DNA of 64,000 nt from Cheiracanthium punctorium (lineage: Eukaryota; Arthropoda; Arachnida; Araneae; Cheiracanthiidae), in the NCBI GenBank assembly GCA_038373885.1, contig JAWZYV010010204.1:310001-374000 (forward strand). The letters are read 5' to 3'. Made by a program: the position numbers and the translations under genes. How positions within the stretch are numbered: position 1 is the stretch's first letter; the number at the start of each line of letters is the position of its first letter. Of this stretch, positions 10,307 to 21,414 are shown one piece after another. The notes beneath the pieces are model-generated. The model had not been told where the DNA came from and ran no database searches. It saw nothing but the letters and a program-made list of their open reading frames with translations.

Positions 10307-10712
10307 AAATAAACTAACGTCCTGGCTGACAGTTTTTTTTTCTGTAAATTTGACGGACTTTTTTGCAGTGTAGAGGCAGGATATCCTTTAAGTTAAGCTG
10401 GAGCCTGAAAAAACTATTTAAGTGAATTTTATGAATATAATTACATTATTTTTTAAATATAGGTACTTAGGAATTTTATAAATATATTTTCTAATCGCAT
10501 TTGTAAAATTTTACACCATTACCATTTTTTAATAATGCACCATCTATCTTTTTCCCACTTATCCATGCGCTCCTATCTCGGGAAATACGCAACGTCAGTG
10601 ATTCCCTTTCAACCTGCATTTGTCTTTAAAGCCAGAGTCATAACAGCGTTTTATTTTTATATGTTTTGTTTCTTTATAATAGCTTTTTTAGTTTCATTAT
10701 TATTTTTTTATG
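9851..10712. other. Intronic AT-rich sequence
   Basis: No gene or mobile element was recognised here apart from the microsatellite at 10235-10304. Confidence 0.5.
10235..10304. repeat. (TA)n-(AC)n-(AT)n microsatellite
   Basis: Compound dinucleotide repeat. Confidence 0.95.
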
Positions 10713-10826
10713 TAATTTTTCGCACCACCTTTGAGGTATTGCGTTAGGCACGTTAACAACTTTTTTTTTTACATAGAGTGTTTCCCCAGGAGGCCTATCA
10801 AAACCATGAGCCTTGAAAAAGACTAT
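10713..10826. repeat. Dispersed repeat, copy 1 (partner 53671-53784)
   Basis: It shares ACATAGAGTGTTTCCCCAGG, CATGAGCCTTGAAA and flanking sequence with 53671-53784 in the same orientation. It lies beside the - strand transposase, so it could be a terminal piece of that element. Confidence 0.7.
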
Positions 10827-10909
10827 TTATGTGTGCTATGTGTGCTTATAGTGGTTCTATTCCACTTAAGGTAGAATCACTCCCATTTTCTAAATTGGAT
10901 TCCATACCT

Positions 10910-12165
10910 TCACTTGCAGTATGTGTCTTCAGAGGAATCTCCCCCTACTATAAAACTTGCATTGTCAATTGTTTTTTCAACCAAATTATCTGTATCCCAA
11001 TAGTATTTTTCAATTTTTTTAACGTGGTTAGAATATTGGGACCACTGCTCTTTAGTAATGGATGAAAAGGCTTCAGAAATTAAATTTTTCATTCTTACAA
11101 GATTTATTTCTCCATTCACATTTCTCTCATGTACATATCTTTTCGTGGCAGCCCAGGCCATTTCAATTGCGTTTAGATCGCAGTGATACGGTGGAAATCT
11201 CAACACATCATGGCCTCTACTCTTTAACAAGTCATTCACACAATACTTTTTCTGAGCGGGTGCATTATCCACTACTAAGTTTTACAACTCAGTTTTTCTC
11301 ATGTTGAGAATGTGGGGAATTTAGTTTTTTTTCTAAAAACTGGGAAAGCTCCCTTTTTGTGGCATATTTGTAGGGTTTTGCATTCAGAATTTTTGTGTGA
11401 TAGGAAGCGTTGTCCATACAGATCACACTATTATGTGGTATGTTTGGTAATAATTTTTGTTCCAGCTATTTAGAAAAGTTTTCAAAATTCATCTGGCCAT
11501 GGTAATCACCTGAGGTAGTGCCAGATTGGAAGACCAAACTTGCCCCTTCTATAAAACCCTCTTCGCTTCCTGTGTGAACAACAATTAATCTTCTTCCGGC
11601 ATTATGCTTTTGAAAAGCTCCAATTTCGTCTAGCTGCCAGCATTTCCTAAAACAAATATTGTTGTCGATCCAGGTTTCATCTAGATATATGATAGTACGA
11701 TTGTTTTCTCTGTACTTTTTTATATCTTGCAGGTACCTGTATCGCCAGTTAATGACATCTGGTCTTTCCATAGCAATCTTTCTTTTGTCTTCTCATCTTT
11801 TCTAACGAAAACCAATTTTCAGCAGAATCTTCCTCAGGGTTTCCTTTTACCAAGGAAAATCAATTTTTTTCTTTATAGCAGGCAATAAAGTTCTCAGTGA
11901 CGGCATTCTGTTATTTGCGTAAAATTCATTTACCGTCTGGTGAATAACACACAAATCAAAATTAACTCTTAATAAAGCATTCTGATTTCTTTGTAATTTT
12001 CTTCGCTTACCAGGTGTGTGAAGGACTGGGTCTGCACGAGCTTCTTTTTTAATCCCGTTAACTGTTCTCAACGAGACACCAGGTGCATGAGCTGCTCTTT
12101 TTCGAGCTTCTTGTATAGGAATTATCAATTTTCCTGCAGCTGCTTTCTCTTCAAAAAAGTTTAAA
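10910..12165 (-). pseudogene. Broken Tc1/mariner-superfamily (DDE_3-type) transposase
   Basis: Read on the - strand, the N-terminal helix-turn-helix region is at about 12165-11847 (RAAHAPGVSLRTVNGIKKEA). Next come MERPDVINWRYRYLQDIKKY and YLDETWI with the first catalytic Asp (11771-11466). The second Asp lies in a CMDNASYHTKILNA segment (about 11410). Last is LRFPPYHCDLNAIEMAW with the catalytic Glu (11272-10910). The long second-D to E spacing and the PPYHC-LN-IE-aW box fit the DDE family common in arthropods and annotated as 'DDE superfamily endonuclease'. Frameshifts near 11830, 11465 and 11280 break it. All three catalytic positions are still visible. TIRs were not confirmed. Confidence 0.85.
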
Positions 12166-12780
12166 ACTTTTAAAACAATGTGTTGCGCTTCTTAGAATGG
12201 ATAACTTTCTTATTTTCAGCCTTTCTAACTACTATTTGCAGGACAGTGGTTCGGTCAGTTTGATTATGTAGAATGTGAAAGAATGCATATAGGAGGATAT
12301 AGGAAATTCCTAGCACAATGAAGGATGAGCATGCGGGGTGAGCGGAACAGGTGTACCCTTTTATTCGCTTTCACTTTGGGGGTTGAGAGACCGGATGACC
12401 ACCAGAAATTCTCTCCACTTGGCGAAAGAAGCTGTAGCGAATTAAGCAGTAGCATATAATAACCTTTCAATGAGTGACCCCTCTCTAGGAATGAAATCGC
12501 CTAAGGTCGACTGCCAAGTTAAGGCAGCTTTTAATGTTGCTAAGCCTAACTCAAATTGAAATAGCACACTTAATATTACTCTTAATGCAAACTATCAAAC
12601 TTCAAACAGTCACTAAATCAGGGATGAGATTCTTCAGCTGTTTAGCTGATTTCAGCTTTTTGTGAATAAAGAGGAAATCACTTTTTTGTCTTTTTTCTCT
12701 GAAAATTCTGTTTTTTCTGTGAATTCCTGATTGTAATTATTAGTTAACTGTGATATATTTTTATCTTCTAGCATGTTCCA
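12166..12780. other. Unassigned intronic sequence
   Basis: No gene or repeat was recognised between the two - strand transposase relics. It probably includes untranslated parts of one of them. Confidence 0.4.
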
Positions 12781-13321
12781 ATGTTTTTCTTCTCTTAAAA
12801 CTTCTTTCACATTAATTAGATATAAATATCACATGTACAAATTTTTGCTTGGGGGCGTAATCAGCAATTTTAGGCCATTCTTCAGAAATCCATTTATTTG
12901 CGGCTGGAAAATCAGCATCCTTTCTTATCCGTGTGTGTTTTCTCTTTTTTCCCGCGATTAAACAACTCGTCTTTCGTGATGAAATTTTTTTGCCCATCTT
13001 AGATGCGAGATATTCAGCTTTGGGTCACATTAAAGGACTGTTTATACGTGCATCCTTTTCCTTAACCTTGGCAAACCACAGTTTCAAAGCAGATTCCACT
13101 TCTTCATTTTTCCCAGTACGTTTTCGCTTACAGTTTAAATTTTCGTTTAACTTCGCTTTATTTTCAATCTCGTCTCGATTCTTTAGAATTTTACAGAGTA
13201 GTGGCTGAGAAATGTTTAGATTAGCAGCAGCATTTCTTTGACTTATCTTGGGTAAATTATCAAAGCGCTTCAAATTGTCAATTTTGTCCTTAATTGTTAA
13301 ATCATTGTGTTTTTTCTCCAT
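12780..13321 (-). pseudogene. pogo/Tigger transposase N-terminal fragment
   Basis: The - strand frame from 13321 encodes LTIKDKIDNLKRFDNLPKIS, then QRNAAANLNISQPLLCKILK. This is the psq-type/CENP-B N-terminal helix-turn-helix of pogo transposases. After a frameshift near 13020 the second CENP-B-type DNA-binding part continues (KGKKRKHTRIRK-like basic segment, ANKWISEEWPKIADYAP). The DDE core is absent. To the right, an end resembling a pogo terminus (GGCGCCTACTG then TA) lies at 13786-13798, just before an AT microsatellite. It is a dead fragment. Confidence 0.8.
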
Positions 13322-13793
13322 TTCTAAAATGCTTGAAAGTGCATTAAGTTTTAACTGGACAAAGAGAAAAAATTCTAGACCTTACAATAGGCTGGACGAC
13401 TTGCTCACGATAAGAACAAGAACAGCGACAGGAGTGAATAAGGACAGCCAGCGGAGGCTGCTTTTCCAGTCTACGAAAGGTCACGTGGTTTTGGATGCGT
13501 CAGTTGTGGAAAATAAAGCAGGGAAGGGAGGAAAAGGTAAGGAAATCGCTACCTGCCACATGTCCAAACTCGAAATTCCTTCATCGGCCAATAAAAGGCA
13601 TCCATCCACTTTTGGTTACAGAATGGGCGGAAAAAAAATCGAAAATGACAGGCTAAACTGACAACAATAAACGAAGGATTTGATTACAAAAAGCGATATT
13701 TTTAGCATGTCTTCGGGATATTTTGAAATTTCATTATTCTGATAATATTAAACGAATGATAACATTATCTGCGATAATATTAAGCGGCGCCTA

Positions 13794-13796
<3 letters not shown>
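13322..13796. mobile_element. Terminal region of the pogo-type element
   Basis: This is non-coding sequence between the transposase start codon and the probable terminus GGCGCCTACTG at 13786-13796, followed by TA. The opposite terminus was not found. Confidence 0.5.

Positions 13797-13840
<44 letters not shown>
13797..13840. repeat. (TA)n microsatellite
   Basis: Pure TA repeat between the pogo end and the LTR. Confidence 0.95.
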
Positions 13841-13845
<5 letters not shown>

Positions 13846-14321
13846 CGTCGGATATTTCAAGTAAAGTTCCAGAGTTAAGGCAAATAATATGGTTTATTGA
13901 ACATTATCTTTTAAGTTACAATATAGAATGAGAAGAGGGGAGGGGAGACGGATATAAAAATCAGCGTGGACTAATTAAGCAGTTCCAGTGGCAGAAGTCT
14001 AGATTTTCGATGTGCGGGAGTATTTACGTTCATCATACCACGTGGGCTGGTATGACATAACTCCGCCTCTCTGTTATCTCTAATCGAACCACACACACTT
14101 ATGAACATGACCTGCATCCGGCATTATAAAGGCGTGGGGACACGTGTACACTCTAAAGAACTCAGAATCAATGGCCTGATTATTGACAAATAACAAAATA
14201 AATGAAACATAGCTCCAGAGCGCGCGTGGCAAGTATGACAGGAAAGCAAAACTTACAATGAAAGTACCGCTTGAACAATACCCAAACTAGTAAAACCCAA
14301 ATTACTTTTTTATACATTACA
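13841..14321 (-). repeat. LTR, 481 bp, full copy
   Basis: It begins TGAGACGTCGG and ends TACATTACA on the + strand (TG...CA in either reading). It is the same length as the inverted solo copy at 20301-20781. Confidence 0.85.
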
Positions 14322-14481
14322 ATATACCCCCGGCAAAAGAAGTCTGACGAGCAACATCATTGAGGTGGCCAATCTCTCACTTGCAAGTCAGACGTCCTTG
14401 CAACCTAATCTTAAAACTGCGAACTAATCTAATTTTCAAGTTTAGACACCTTAAAATTTTCTGGCTAGAATTCTGGAGTTA
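14322..14481. other. Internal LTR-element sequence, left part
   Basis: Non-coding; no protein similarity recognised. Confidence 0.5.
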
Positions 14482-15197
14482 CAGTAGAAGACCCAAAATC
14501 CTCCAATCCGAAATCCGCAAGGCTCTAAAATCTGCACTGTCTGTTCAATGTAAACAATGAAATCTCCCCTGCCAGCTGCAAGTTCAGTAAACTACACTAT
14601 AACCACAAAGTAAAGCTAAATAAGCTATTCCCACTTGAATTAAAAAATTTTAGGAGTCTGTGAGCTCTAATCTTAACATTGATAACTTTCAAATGACTGA
14701 CAGTGACATAATTGACACTGAATTATGATCACATGACACAGACTCTGGCACAGTAACAAGTGAGGATGATCAAAAAGTTGATAAATTATTTAATGAAGGT
14801 TAGGCTGTGAGAAAGAAATATCTCAGATTTGTAGAGCAGCTAAGCTGTGTTACAAACAGAAAATAATGAAAAATAAATAAAAACTAATGAATGAGAATGA
14901 TGAAAAAAATGAATTAGAACATCCCAATGTCCTAAACTATTGAATATACATGTTTAAATAAGTTGTACTATAATCTCATAATTTTGTATATTGCATTAAT
15001 CCTCTGTATTTTTATATCATGATTCTAATTATAAGTAACATGATTTGTTTCCCTTGATCTCTATTGTATTTTTTTTCTATTATTTTCTGAGGGGAGTGGA
15101 AATAGAATAAATTTCCTATTATGACCCAAAATCCGCAAAATTCTAAAATCTGCAAAAGGTCTGGAACCAAGCTGTGCGGATTTTGGGTCTTCTACTG
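14482..15197. mobile_element. Tigger/pogo-type MITE (TA TSD)
   Basis: The TIRs are CAGTAGAAGACCCAAAATCC at 14482 and its inverse finishing GGGTCTTCTACTG at 15197, with TA on both sides. Subterminal AATCCGCAA motifs resemble those of the 4898-8699 family. The interior, about 14690-14850, reads DSDIIDTEL-SHDTDSGTVT and an acidic continuation. This looks like a C-terminal tail of a Tigger transposase, so this is an internal-deletion derivative. Confidence 0.85.
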
Positions 15198-17197
15198 TAT
15201 GTTGTACAACACTTGAGGGGCAGGATGCAGTTTCTAAAATTTGACAAAACATAATGATGCAATAGTACGAAAATCTTACAGTAAGGAATAAAACAATGAG
15301 TGCGCACAATTTTTTTTTTTTTTTTTTTTTTTCAAAATATCACAAGTAAAATATTTATAACCTAGGTGGGATACAATAATACTGTACAACAATATAGATT
15401 TAATTAAACAAAATGGAATAAACATGGCTGACATTCATTTTCTTTGGCAAATACTTATGGCATTGACTTGCATGGCATAAAGTGAATGGAATGAAAATAA
15501 CTTGGCAAAATGGAGTAAATTTATTTAGTGTAAAGGCAATGTAAAAATGTGCGTAGTGTGTAGAAAATTTCGAAAACTATAGCTGTGAAACAGCAGTATT
15601 AACAGGAACGCTTGCTAGAAGAAATTTTCAAGGTAATACAATAAATGATAGCCTGAAAGAGGTACTGCATTTATGTGACCTGACATTTTTTTATTTCTAG
15701 CAATGTCTTGTTGTGCTTTCTTAATTGGTTATTACTAGTACTTCTTAACAATCTGAGGGCGAATACTCTCCTCAGAGGTTTTATTACTAGTTAACCGTCT
15801 AGGCAAATTTAAATTTTATTAAAAAAAAAAAATGGTTGGCATCATTATTCAATAAAGGAAATAATATACGATCATTTTGGCACACTAAAATTTTACACAG
15901 TAAATATTCAAAATAAAACATCTACATAAGCAAACCTAATATAATGCAAGAAAATTTTGTATTTACTTTGACACAATAAGTATTTGTTGTTTTCATTTAA
16001 GTTATCGTACCTGGGTGCCTGAATTTGTCAAAAAATTTTCAAGTGACTTTTCAGTGAATAAAATGACATAATCTCAAGTAAATTAGATTTTGTGTCAAGT
16101 TGAGAGTCCCAATCGGTAAGTCATTTCAGGTAAATAATCAAATGAATCTTAAACTACGTCATAGTATGCAAATAACAAAAATTCAAATTTCAAATCTTCA
16201 GGAAATATAGGTAATGCAGTAGTAATTTAAGCATTAATTTAATAATAGTAAGACCCATGTAAAACTTCAATTGAAATAAAATATTTAACAACACAATTCA
16301 ATTGTAAACTTACCTTAATGAAAATACTATATTAATTAAAACAAGCACAGATGTATCAATACATTTTTTTTTTTTTATCAACATTAAAATAGTACTTTTA
16401 AAATAACACACACAACTGATAATCATTTAAATATAATACTCTAATGTTCACTTCAACTCTAAAATAAAAATCGCTTACTTTTACGAAAGAAATCAATATC
16501 CACAAATTGAAATCGTCATCCTTCAACAATAGACAAAACACACACAAAAAAATATCTTCTCTCACAAGTTCAATGCAGGCAGGAGGAGTTTTGGTCAACC
16601 TAAGTTGTACGCACAAAAACAAAAATATTCGGCACGGAGAAAAGGGGGAAATAATTCACCAGTTGCACACACTTCTCGTGGGGGCCTGTTTTGGGTGCAA
16701 TGAAGGCAGTGAAACTGTCGATTTCCATCGGATTTTCAAAATAACAGTGGACATGTGAAGAAAAAAAAATAAGGAGGCACAGATTTCTGGATTGTAAACA
16801 CTGTACAGAAAGATGATATCAGATAACGGAGGGCAGGCACTTCTTTAATTTACGTGTTGGCATCAGCGTCGTTAGTCACTATGGAAAACTCAGGAGCGCA
16901 AATTTTTTCGATGGGCTTAAGGGAGGTCAGACGATTGTAGTTTGATCTTCCACGGCGACAGAGCATTACACAAAGCAGAGAATGAGGAAGTCCAGATATC
17001 TGCAGTCGGCAAAGAGACAAGTTGGTTCTACTTCCATCGGGAATCTCTGATCGGCAGGCAGCCAGCATAGCGCCGCATTTCCGGCGCACTTCGCATCCTC
17101 GAGTAAGCAGTGTACCCCGTCTCCCGACTATTGAGCGTTAATTTTTTACAATTTAAAATTTTTAATTGGCACCCAGGCAATCATCCTGCCGGCTATT
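15198..17197. other. Non-coding interior of LTR element, 2 kb
   Basis: No protein similarity is visible in either strand. 16840-17130 is more GC-rich than its surroundings. On the - strand a good donor-like AAG|GTAAGT context lies near 16310-16320. I cannot say whether this is retrotransposon sequence or captured host sequence. Confidence 0.4.
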
Positions 17198-17552
17198 TCA
17201 GGCGTCGGATATTTCAAGTAAAGTTCCAGAGTTAAGGCAAATAATATGGTTTATTGAACATTATCTTTTAAGTTACAATATAGAATGAGAAGAGGGGAGG
17301 GGAGACGGGTACAAAAATCAGCGTGGACTAATTAAGCAGTTCCAGTGGCAGAAGTCTCTCGATTTTCGATGTGCGGGAGTATTTATGTTCATCATACCAC
17401 ATGGGCTGGTATGATATAACTCCGCCTCTCTCTTATCTCTAATCGAACCACACACACTTATGAACATGACCTGCATCCGGGATTACAAAGGTGTGGGGAC
17501 ACGTGTACATACCCAAACTAGTAAAACCCAAATTACCTTTGTATACATTACA
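17198..17552 (-). repeat. LTR, shortened copy
   Basis: It matches 13841-14321 but lacks about 125 bp after CACGTGTACA, and has two changes in the terminal nine bases. Confidence 0.82.
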
Positions 17553-17605
17553 TATTATATATATATGTGTTTATATATATATAGATATATATATGTGTGT
17601 ATATA
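17553..17605. repeat. AT-rich microsatellite
   Basis: TA and TG dinucleotide runs between the LTR and the Helitron start. Confidence 0.8.
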
Positions 17606-17635
17606 TCTTATAAATAAAAATGAAATTCTGTTTGT

Positions 17636-17656
17636 TTGTTTGTTTGTTTGTTTGTG
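17636..17656. repeat. (GTTT)n microsatellite
   Basis: Tetranucleotide run near the Helitron 5' end. Confidence 0.9.
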
Positions 17657-17663
17657 GATTTGA

Positions 17664-18143
17664 TTCGTATACAAATCCACAAAAATGGACCTATCGGCCT
17701 GAAATTTAGCACAGATATGTAAAATAATATAGAATAAATCACAGTCCACTTTAAAACTTTGAAAGTCCACCCGTTCCCGGAATTTAAGAGATTTTTTATG
17801 CTCTTCACGCAAAAATCTTTCCGTAATTGTAACCCCTGTAGTGAAAAAAATGTGAAATAAGGATCGTGGTTGCCATGTGTGGCGATTTTGCCGAATAACA
17901 TGTCGTTCGTATACAAATCCACAAAAATGAACCTATCGCCCTGAAATTTAGCACAGACATGTAAAATAATATAGAATAAATCGTAGTCCACTTTAAAACT
18001 TTGAAAGTCCACCCGTTCCCGGAATTTAAGAGAATTTTTATGCTCTTCACGCAAAAAGCTTTCCGTAATTGTAACCCCTGTAGTGAAAAAAGTGTGAAAT
18101 AAGGATCGTGGTTGCCATGTGTGGCGATTTTGCCGAATAAAAT
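17664..18143. repeat. Two tandem 243-bp units
   Basis: The units start TCGTATACAAATCCACAAAA at 17664 and about 17907, and each ends ...GATTTTGCCGAATAA-ATG. They differ at few positions. Open frames of 85-148 codons on the - strand arise from this repeat and are not genes. Confidence 0.9.
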
Positions 18144-18920
18144 GTTTTAAATTCTCAAAGTAAAAATAAAAGAATAATAATGATTTTTTTTTTGTTAGTT
18201 TATATTCGTCAGGTTATTTTTTTTTAAATTATAATATCGTGTGCATGGGAAATCAGAGCAGGAATGTAATGCTTTACACGCAAAACAATAAGAATTGAAG
18301 ATTTCCGAGGCTAATGTGTAAATTCTTTTAGTTTGGCGAAAAAATAAAATGGCTGAAATATGGATTTTGAGTAAGTGAGTTCTAGCGGTTTGCACAGTTT
18401 TCGGCTTTGCGCAAATTATTGAGAGCTTAAGGAAATAGATTTTTGGAAACAAGTGCAAAGGTTTTATTAGAATACAGCGTTAAATTTTAATGATCCGTGA
18501 AGAAATAATGCAGTTATTAAGGGATTTCAAGCGATCTAACTTCAGAATTCTCGCCTATTGAGTACATTGATTTAAGTTGGGGGAATTCCGCCAAATTTCA
18601 GAAAATTGAAATCTTCTCATTTAGTACATCGGAGTAACGATGAATAAAACACATTATAGTTGATAATTAAAAAAAAAAAATCGGCTGTATTAAGGGATTC
18701 CAATTTTCAAATAACTCTCTTTGGCTACTCTTTGGCGGTCGAATCATTTCCCATATTGATTGCTGCTAAGTCAATGCTTCGAATGATTCCCTGAAAAAAC
18801 TCTTGCAAAATGGCGTATGTTGGCACTTTGGCGAGGCTTAGATTTGAAACTGGATTTTATTTGAGACTGGTATATATAATAACACTGGTTATAGATAAAA
18901 ATGAATGTTGGTATGTGTTT
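18144..18920. other. Helitron interior, unassigned
   Basis: AT-rich sequence without coding or repeat signal that I recognise. Confidence 0.4.
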
Positions 18921-20060
18921 ATGAGGTTGAAAAACTCCAGAACCGTTGAGCACCGTTGCACGATGAAATTTGGTTCACCTAAGTCTTTTATGATGGAGAA
19001 GGTTTTTATGCTATCCGTTTTCCTTAACTTGCCACTTGGTGCCGCAGCACAACGTTGAATTCTATTCCGTTTAGCCGTTTGCTATGCGAATATCGTCCAA
19101 CCGATTTCGATGAAATTTGGTACACTCGAATATTAGAACACGGAGAATATTTTTCACTATCCATTTTGCTGTAACTTGCCGCTAAATGGCGCTGCAAAGC
19201 ATCAACTTCTATACCGTTCGACCGATCGGCATAAAATTTTTTATACTTACACATTTGAGCACGAAGAATATATTCTAACTGCGTTCCTTTTGATGTTACT
19301 CACCACTAGATGACACTGCAATGCATTATTATTTTAACTCGCCACTAGATGACGCTGCAGCAGGCCAAATTCTTGATCATTCAAACGGTCGTTATGAAAA
19401 TCAGTATACATAGCTATTTGAACAATGAGAATATTTTGACGTTATCCATTTTGCTATAACTCGCCACTTGATGGCGCTGTAGCAAATCATTACTTTAATT
19501 AACTACTAGATAGCCCTGCAGTGTATCACTTCTTGACTGTGCAAATGATCGTTATGAAAATTGGTATGCATAGATAGTTGAACACGGTCGCTATGAAAAT
19601 CAGTATACATAGCTATTTGAACAATGAGAATATTTTGGCGTTATCCATTTTGCTATAACTCGCCACTTGACGGCGCTGTAGGAAATCATTACTTTATTGA
19701 ACCACTAGATGGCCCTGCAGTGTATCACTTCTTGACTGTGCAAATAATCGCTATGAAAATAGGTATACATAGATATTTGAACACGGGGAAGAGTTTGGCA
19801 CTATCCATTTTCCTATAACTTGCCACTAGATGTCGCGTCAACACATGAACTTCAGGACTGTCCAGCCGATAGTCATGAAAATTCGTATACATCGATATCT
19901 GAATGCGAAAAATATTTTCGATGTATCCGTTTTGCTAAAACTCTCCACTAGATTACGCTACGCCGCATGGCCTTCTGCACCGTACAAACGATTGCCTTGC
20001 AATTCGGTATGCATGATTATTGGACACAATATAACGCGATATCCACTTTGCTATATCTGT
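18921..20060. repeat. Degenerate tandem array with CTCF-like cores
   Basis: Units share 'tatgaaaat-ggtatacat', 'ctatccattttgctataact' and a core like CCACTAGATGGCGCTGCAG. Cores lie near 19031, 19178, 19303, 19341, 19462, 19503, 19660, 19701, 19821 and 19944. The sequence shows the repeats; any protein binding is inference. Confidence 0.75.
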
Positions 20061-20146
20061 TTATTACAATGAATAGTAATCACCACAAATCGTAATATCA
20101 AAAAGTCCATTCATTCCCGTGCGAAGAACGGGTACTTCAGCAAGTA

Positions 20147-20255
20147 TATATATATATATATATATCTATATATATATGTAATGTATATCTATATATATAT
20201 ATGTAATATATATATATATCTATATATATATGTAATGTATATCTATATATATATG

Positions 20256-20300
<45 letters not shown>
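20147..20300. repeat. AT-rich array with TGTAATGTAT fragments
   Basis: TA runs are interspersed with ATATGTAATGTATATCTATA units. These look like slippage products of the LTR start TGTAATGTAT. Confidence 0.8.
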
Positions 20301-20304
<4 letters not shown>

Positions 20305-20781
20305 ATGTATAAAAAGGTAATTTGGGTTTTACTAGTTTGGGTATTGTTCAAACCGGTACTTTCACTGTAAGTTTTGCTTTCCTGTCATACTTGCCACGCG
20401 CGCTCTGGAGCTATGTCTTATTTATTTTGTTATTTGTCAAACATCAGGCCGTCGATTCTGAGTTCTTTAGATGTTCACGTGTCCCCACGCCTTTGTAGCC
20501 CCGGATGCGGGTCATGTTGGGAAAGGTGTGTGGTTCGATCAGAGATAAGAGAGAGGAGAAGTTGTGTCTTCGCAGACCACGTGGTGTGGTAAGCGTAAAT
20601 ACTCCCGCACATCGAAAATCGGGGGACTTCTGCCACTAGAACTGCTTAATGAGTCCACGCTGATTCTTGTACCCGTCTCCCCTCCCCTCTTCTCATTCTA
20701 AATTGTAACTTAATTGTAATGTTCAATAAACCATATTACCTGCCTTAACTCTGAAGCTTACTTGAAATATCTGACGTCTCA
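20301..20781 (+). mobile_element. Solo LTR, 481 bp, opposite orientation
   Basis: It starts TGTAATGTATAAAAAGG and ends GACGTCTCA, with AATAAA at about 20725. It is the inverted counterpart of 13841-14321, so these copies and 17198-17552 form long inverted repeats around the Helitron. Confidence 0.85.
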
Positions 20782-21414
20782 TATATATAGTGGTATGTGT
20801 AGTCAGTCAAACTGTGTGTGAGCAAGCAGCTCTTTATGGTAAAGATGTTATTTATTGTTTTTATTTTTGAAACTTGTAACTAAGCCTTTAAAATATGATT
20901 AAAAAGAAATTGTTTTTAAGAAAACTTTGTCTTAAATCTGGATGTGTTAAAACATCTTTATCCACACCTCTGCTAACAGTCCATCATGACAAATACAAAT
21001 CTGGGAATGGGACATGGACCCAAAAGGGGCACAATGAGAAAAGCATTTTATATTTGTTTCTAATCGAAGTTGCCTGGTGCATAAATGAGTGCTCATATAG
21101 AAAGGTAGATTGTGCCCCTTCCTTAGGTGTTTCTGAAGTTAATTTTTTTTTTTTTTTTTGTTCTATACTTAAGTTTGTATTGTTTTAGTACAAGGACAGT
21201 CTGTAGTATTTTACAGCCTGATAAGAGCATTTTCCTCATAAACACTAGTATAGGCATTCTTGCATGGGTCTCAGAATTTAAAATGCTTTACCAACTCAGC
21301 AGAAAAGTAACATGAAGGGGGTGTAATTGGCGTGTAAATGTTAATTATTTTCTAAAATATATAAATACAATCTTACTTTATTTGTATTGCACATTAATTG
21401 AAATCTGAAGTATG
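20782..21414. other. Unassigned AT-rich sequence
   Basis: No gene or mobile element recognised. Confidence 0.45.

Larger units (their letters stand above)
13841..17552 (-). mobile_element. Non-autonomous LTR retrotransposon (- strand)
   Basis: Two direct LTRs (13841-14321 and 17198-17552) flank 2.9 kb of sequence without any gag or pol signature. In - sense the LTRs start TGTAATGTATAAAAAGG, with a TATA-like box, and carry AATAAA about 55 bases before their end. A short purine-rich GCCGGGGG lies just upstream of the 3' LTR. I see no recognisable primer binding site. It is probably a LARD/TRIM-like element. A Tigger-type MITE (14482-15197) is inserted in it. Confidence 0.72.
17606..20146 (+). 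mobile_element. Helitron-like non-autonomous element
   Basis: The 5' part reads TCTTATAAATAAAAATGAAA followed by (TTTG)n, like many arthropod Helitron starts. The 3' part has a hairpin CCCGTGCGAAGAACGGG (20117-20133) ending TACTTCAGCAAGT, a degraded CTAGT-type end. It has no Rep/helicase coding. The interior contains a 243-bp tandem duplication and then degenerate repeats of about 80-160 bp with CTCF-like cores. Confidence 0.72.

Noticed and set aside
13248..13661. 137-codon + strand frame
   Set aside because: It is antisense to the pogo transposase N-terminus and extends into the element's terminal region.
17555..18054. Overlapping - strand frames of 81-148 codons
   Set aside because: They arise from the 243-bp tandem duplication and adjacent microsatellite and have no domain similarity.
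18921..20060. CRISPR-like repeat array
   Set aside because: Units are long, degenerate and contiguous, in a eukaryotic intron; no spacers or cas genes.
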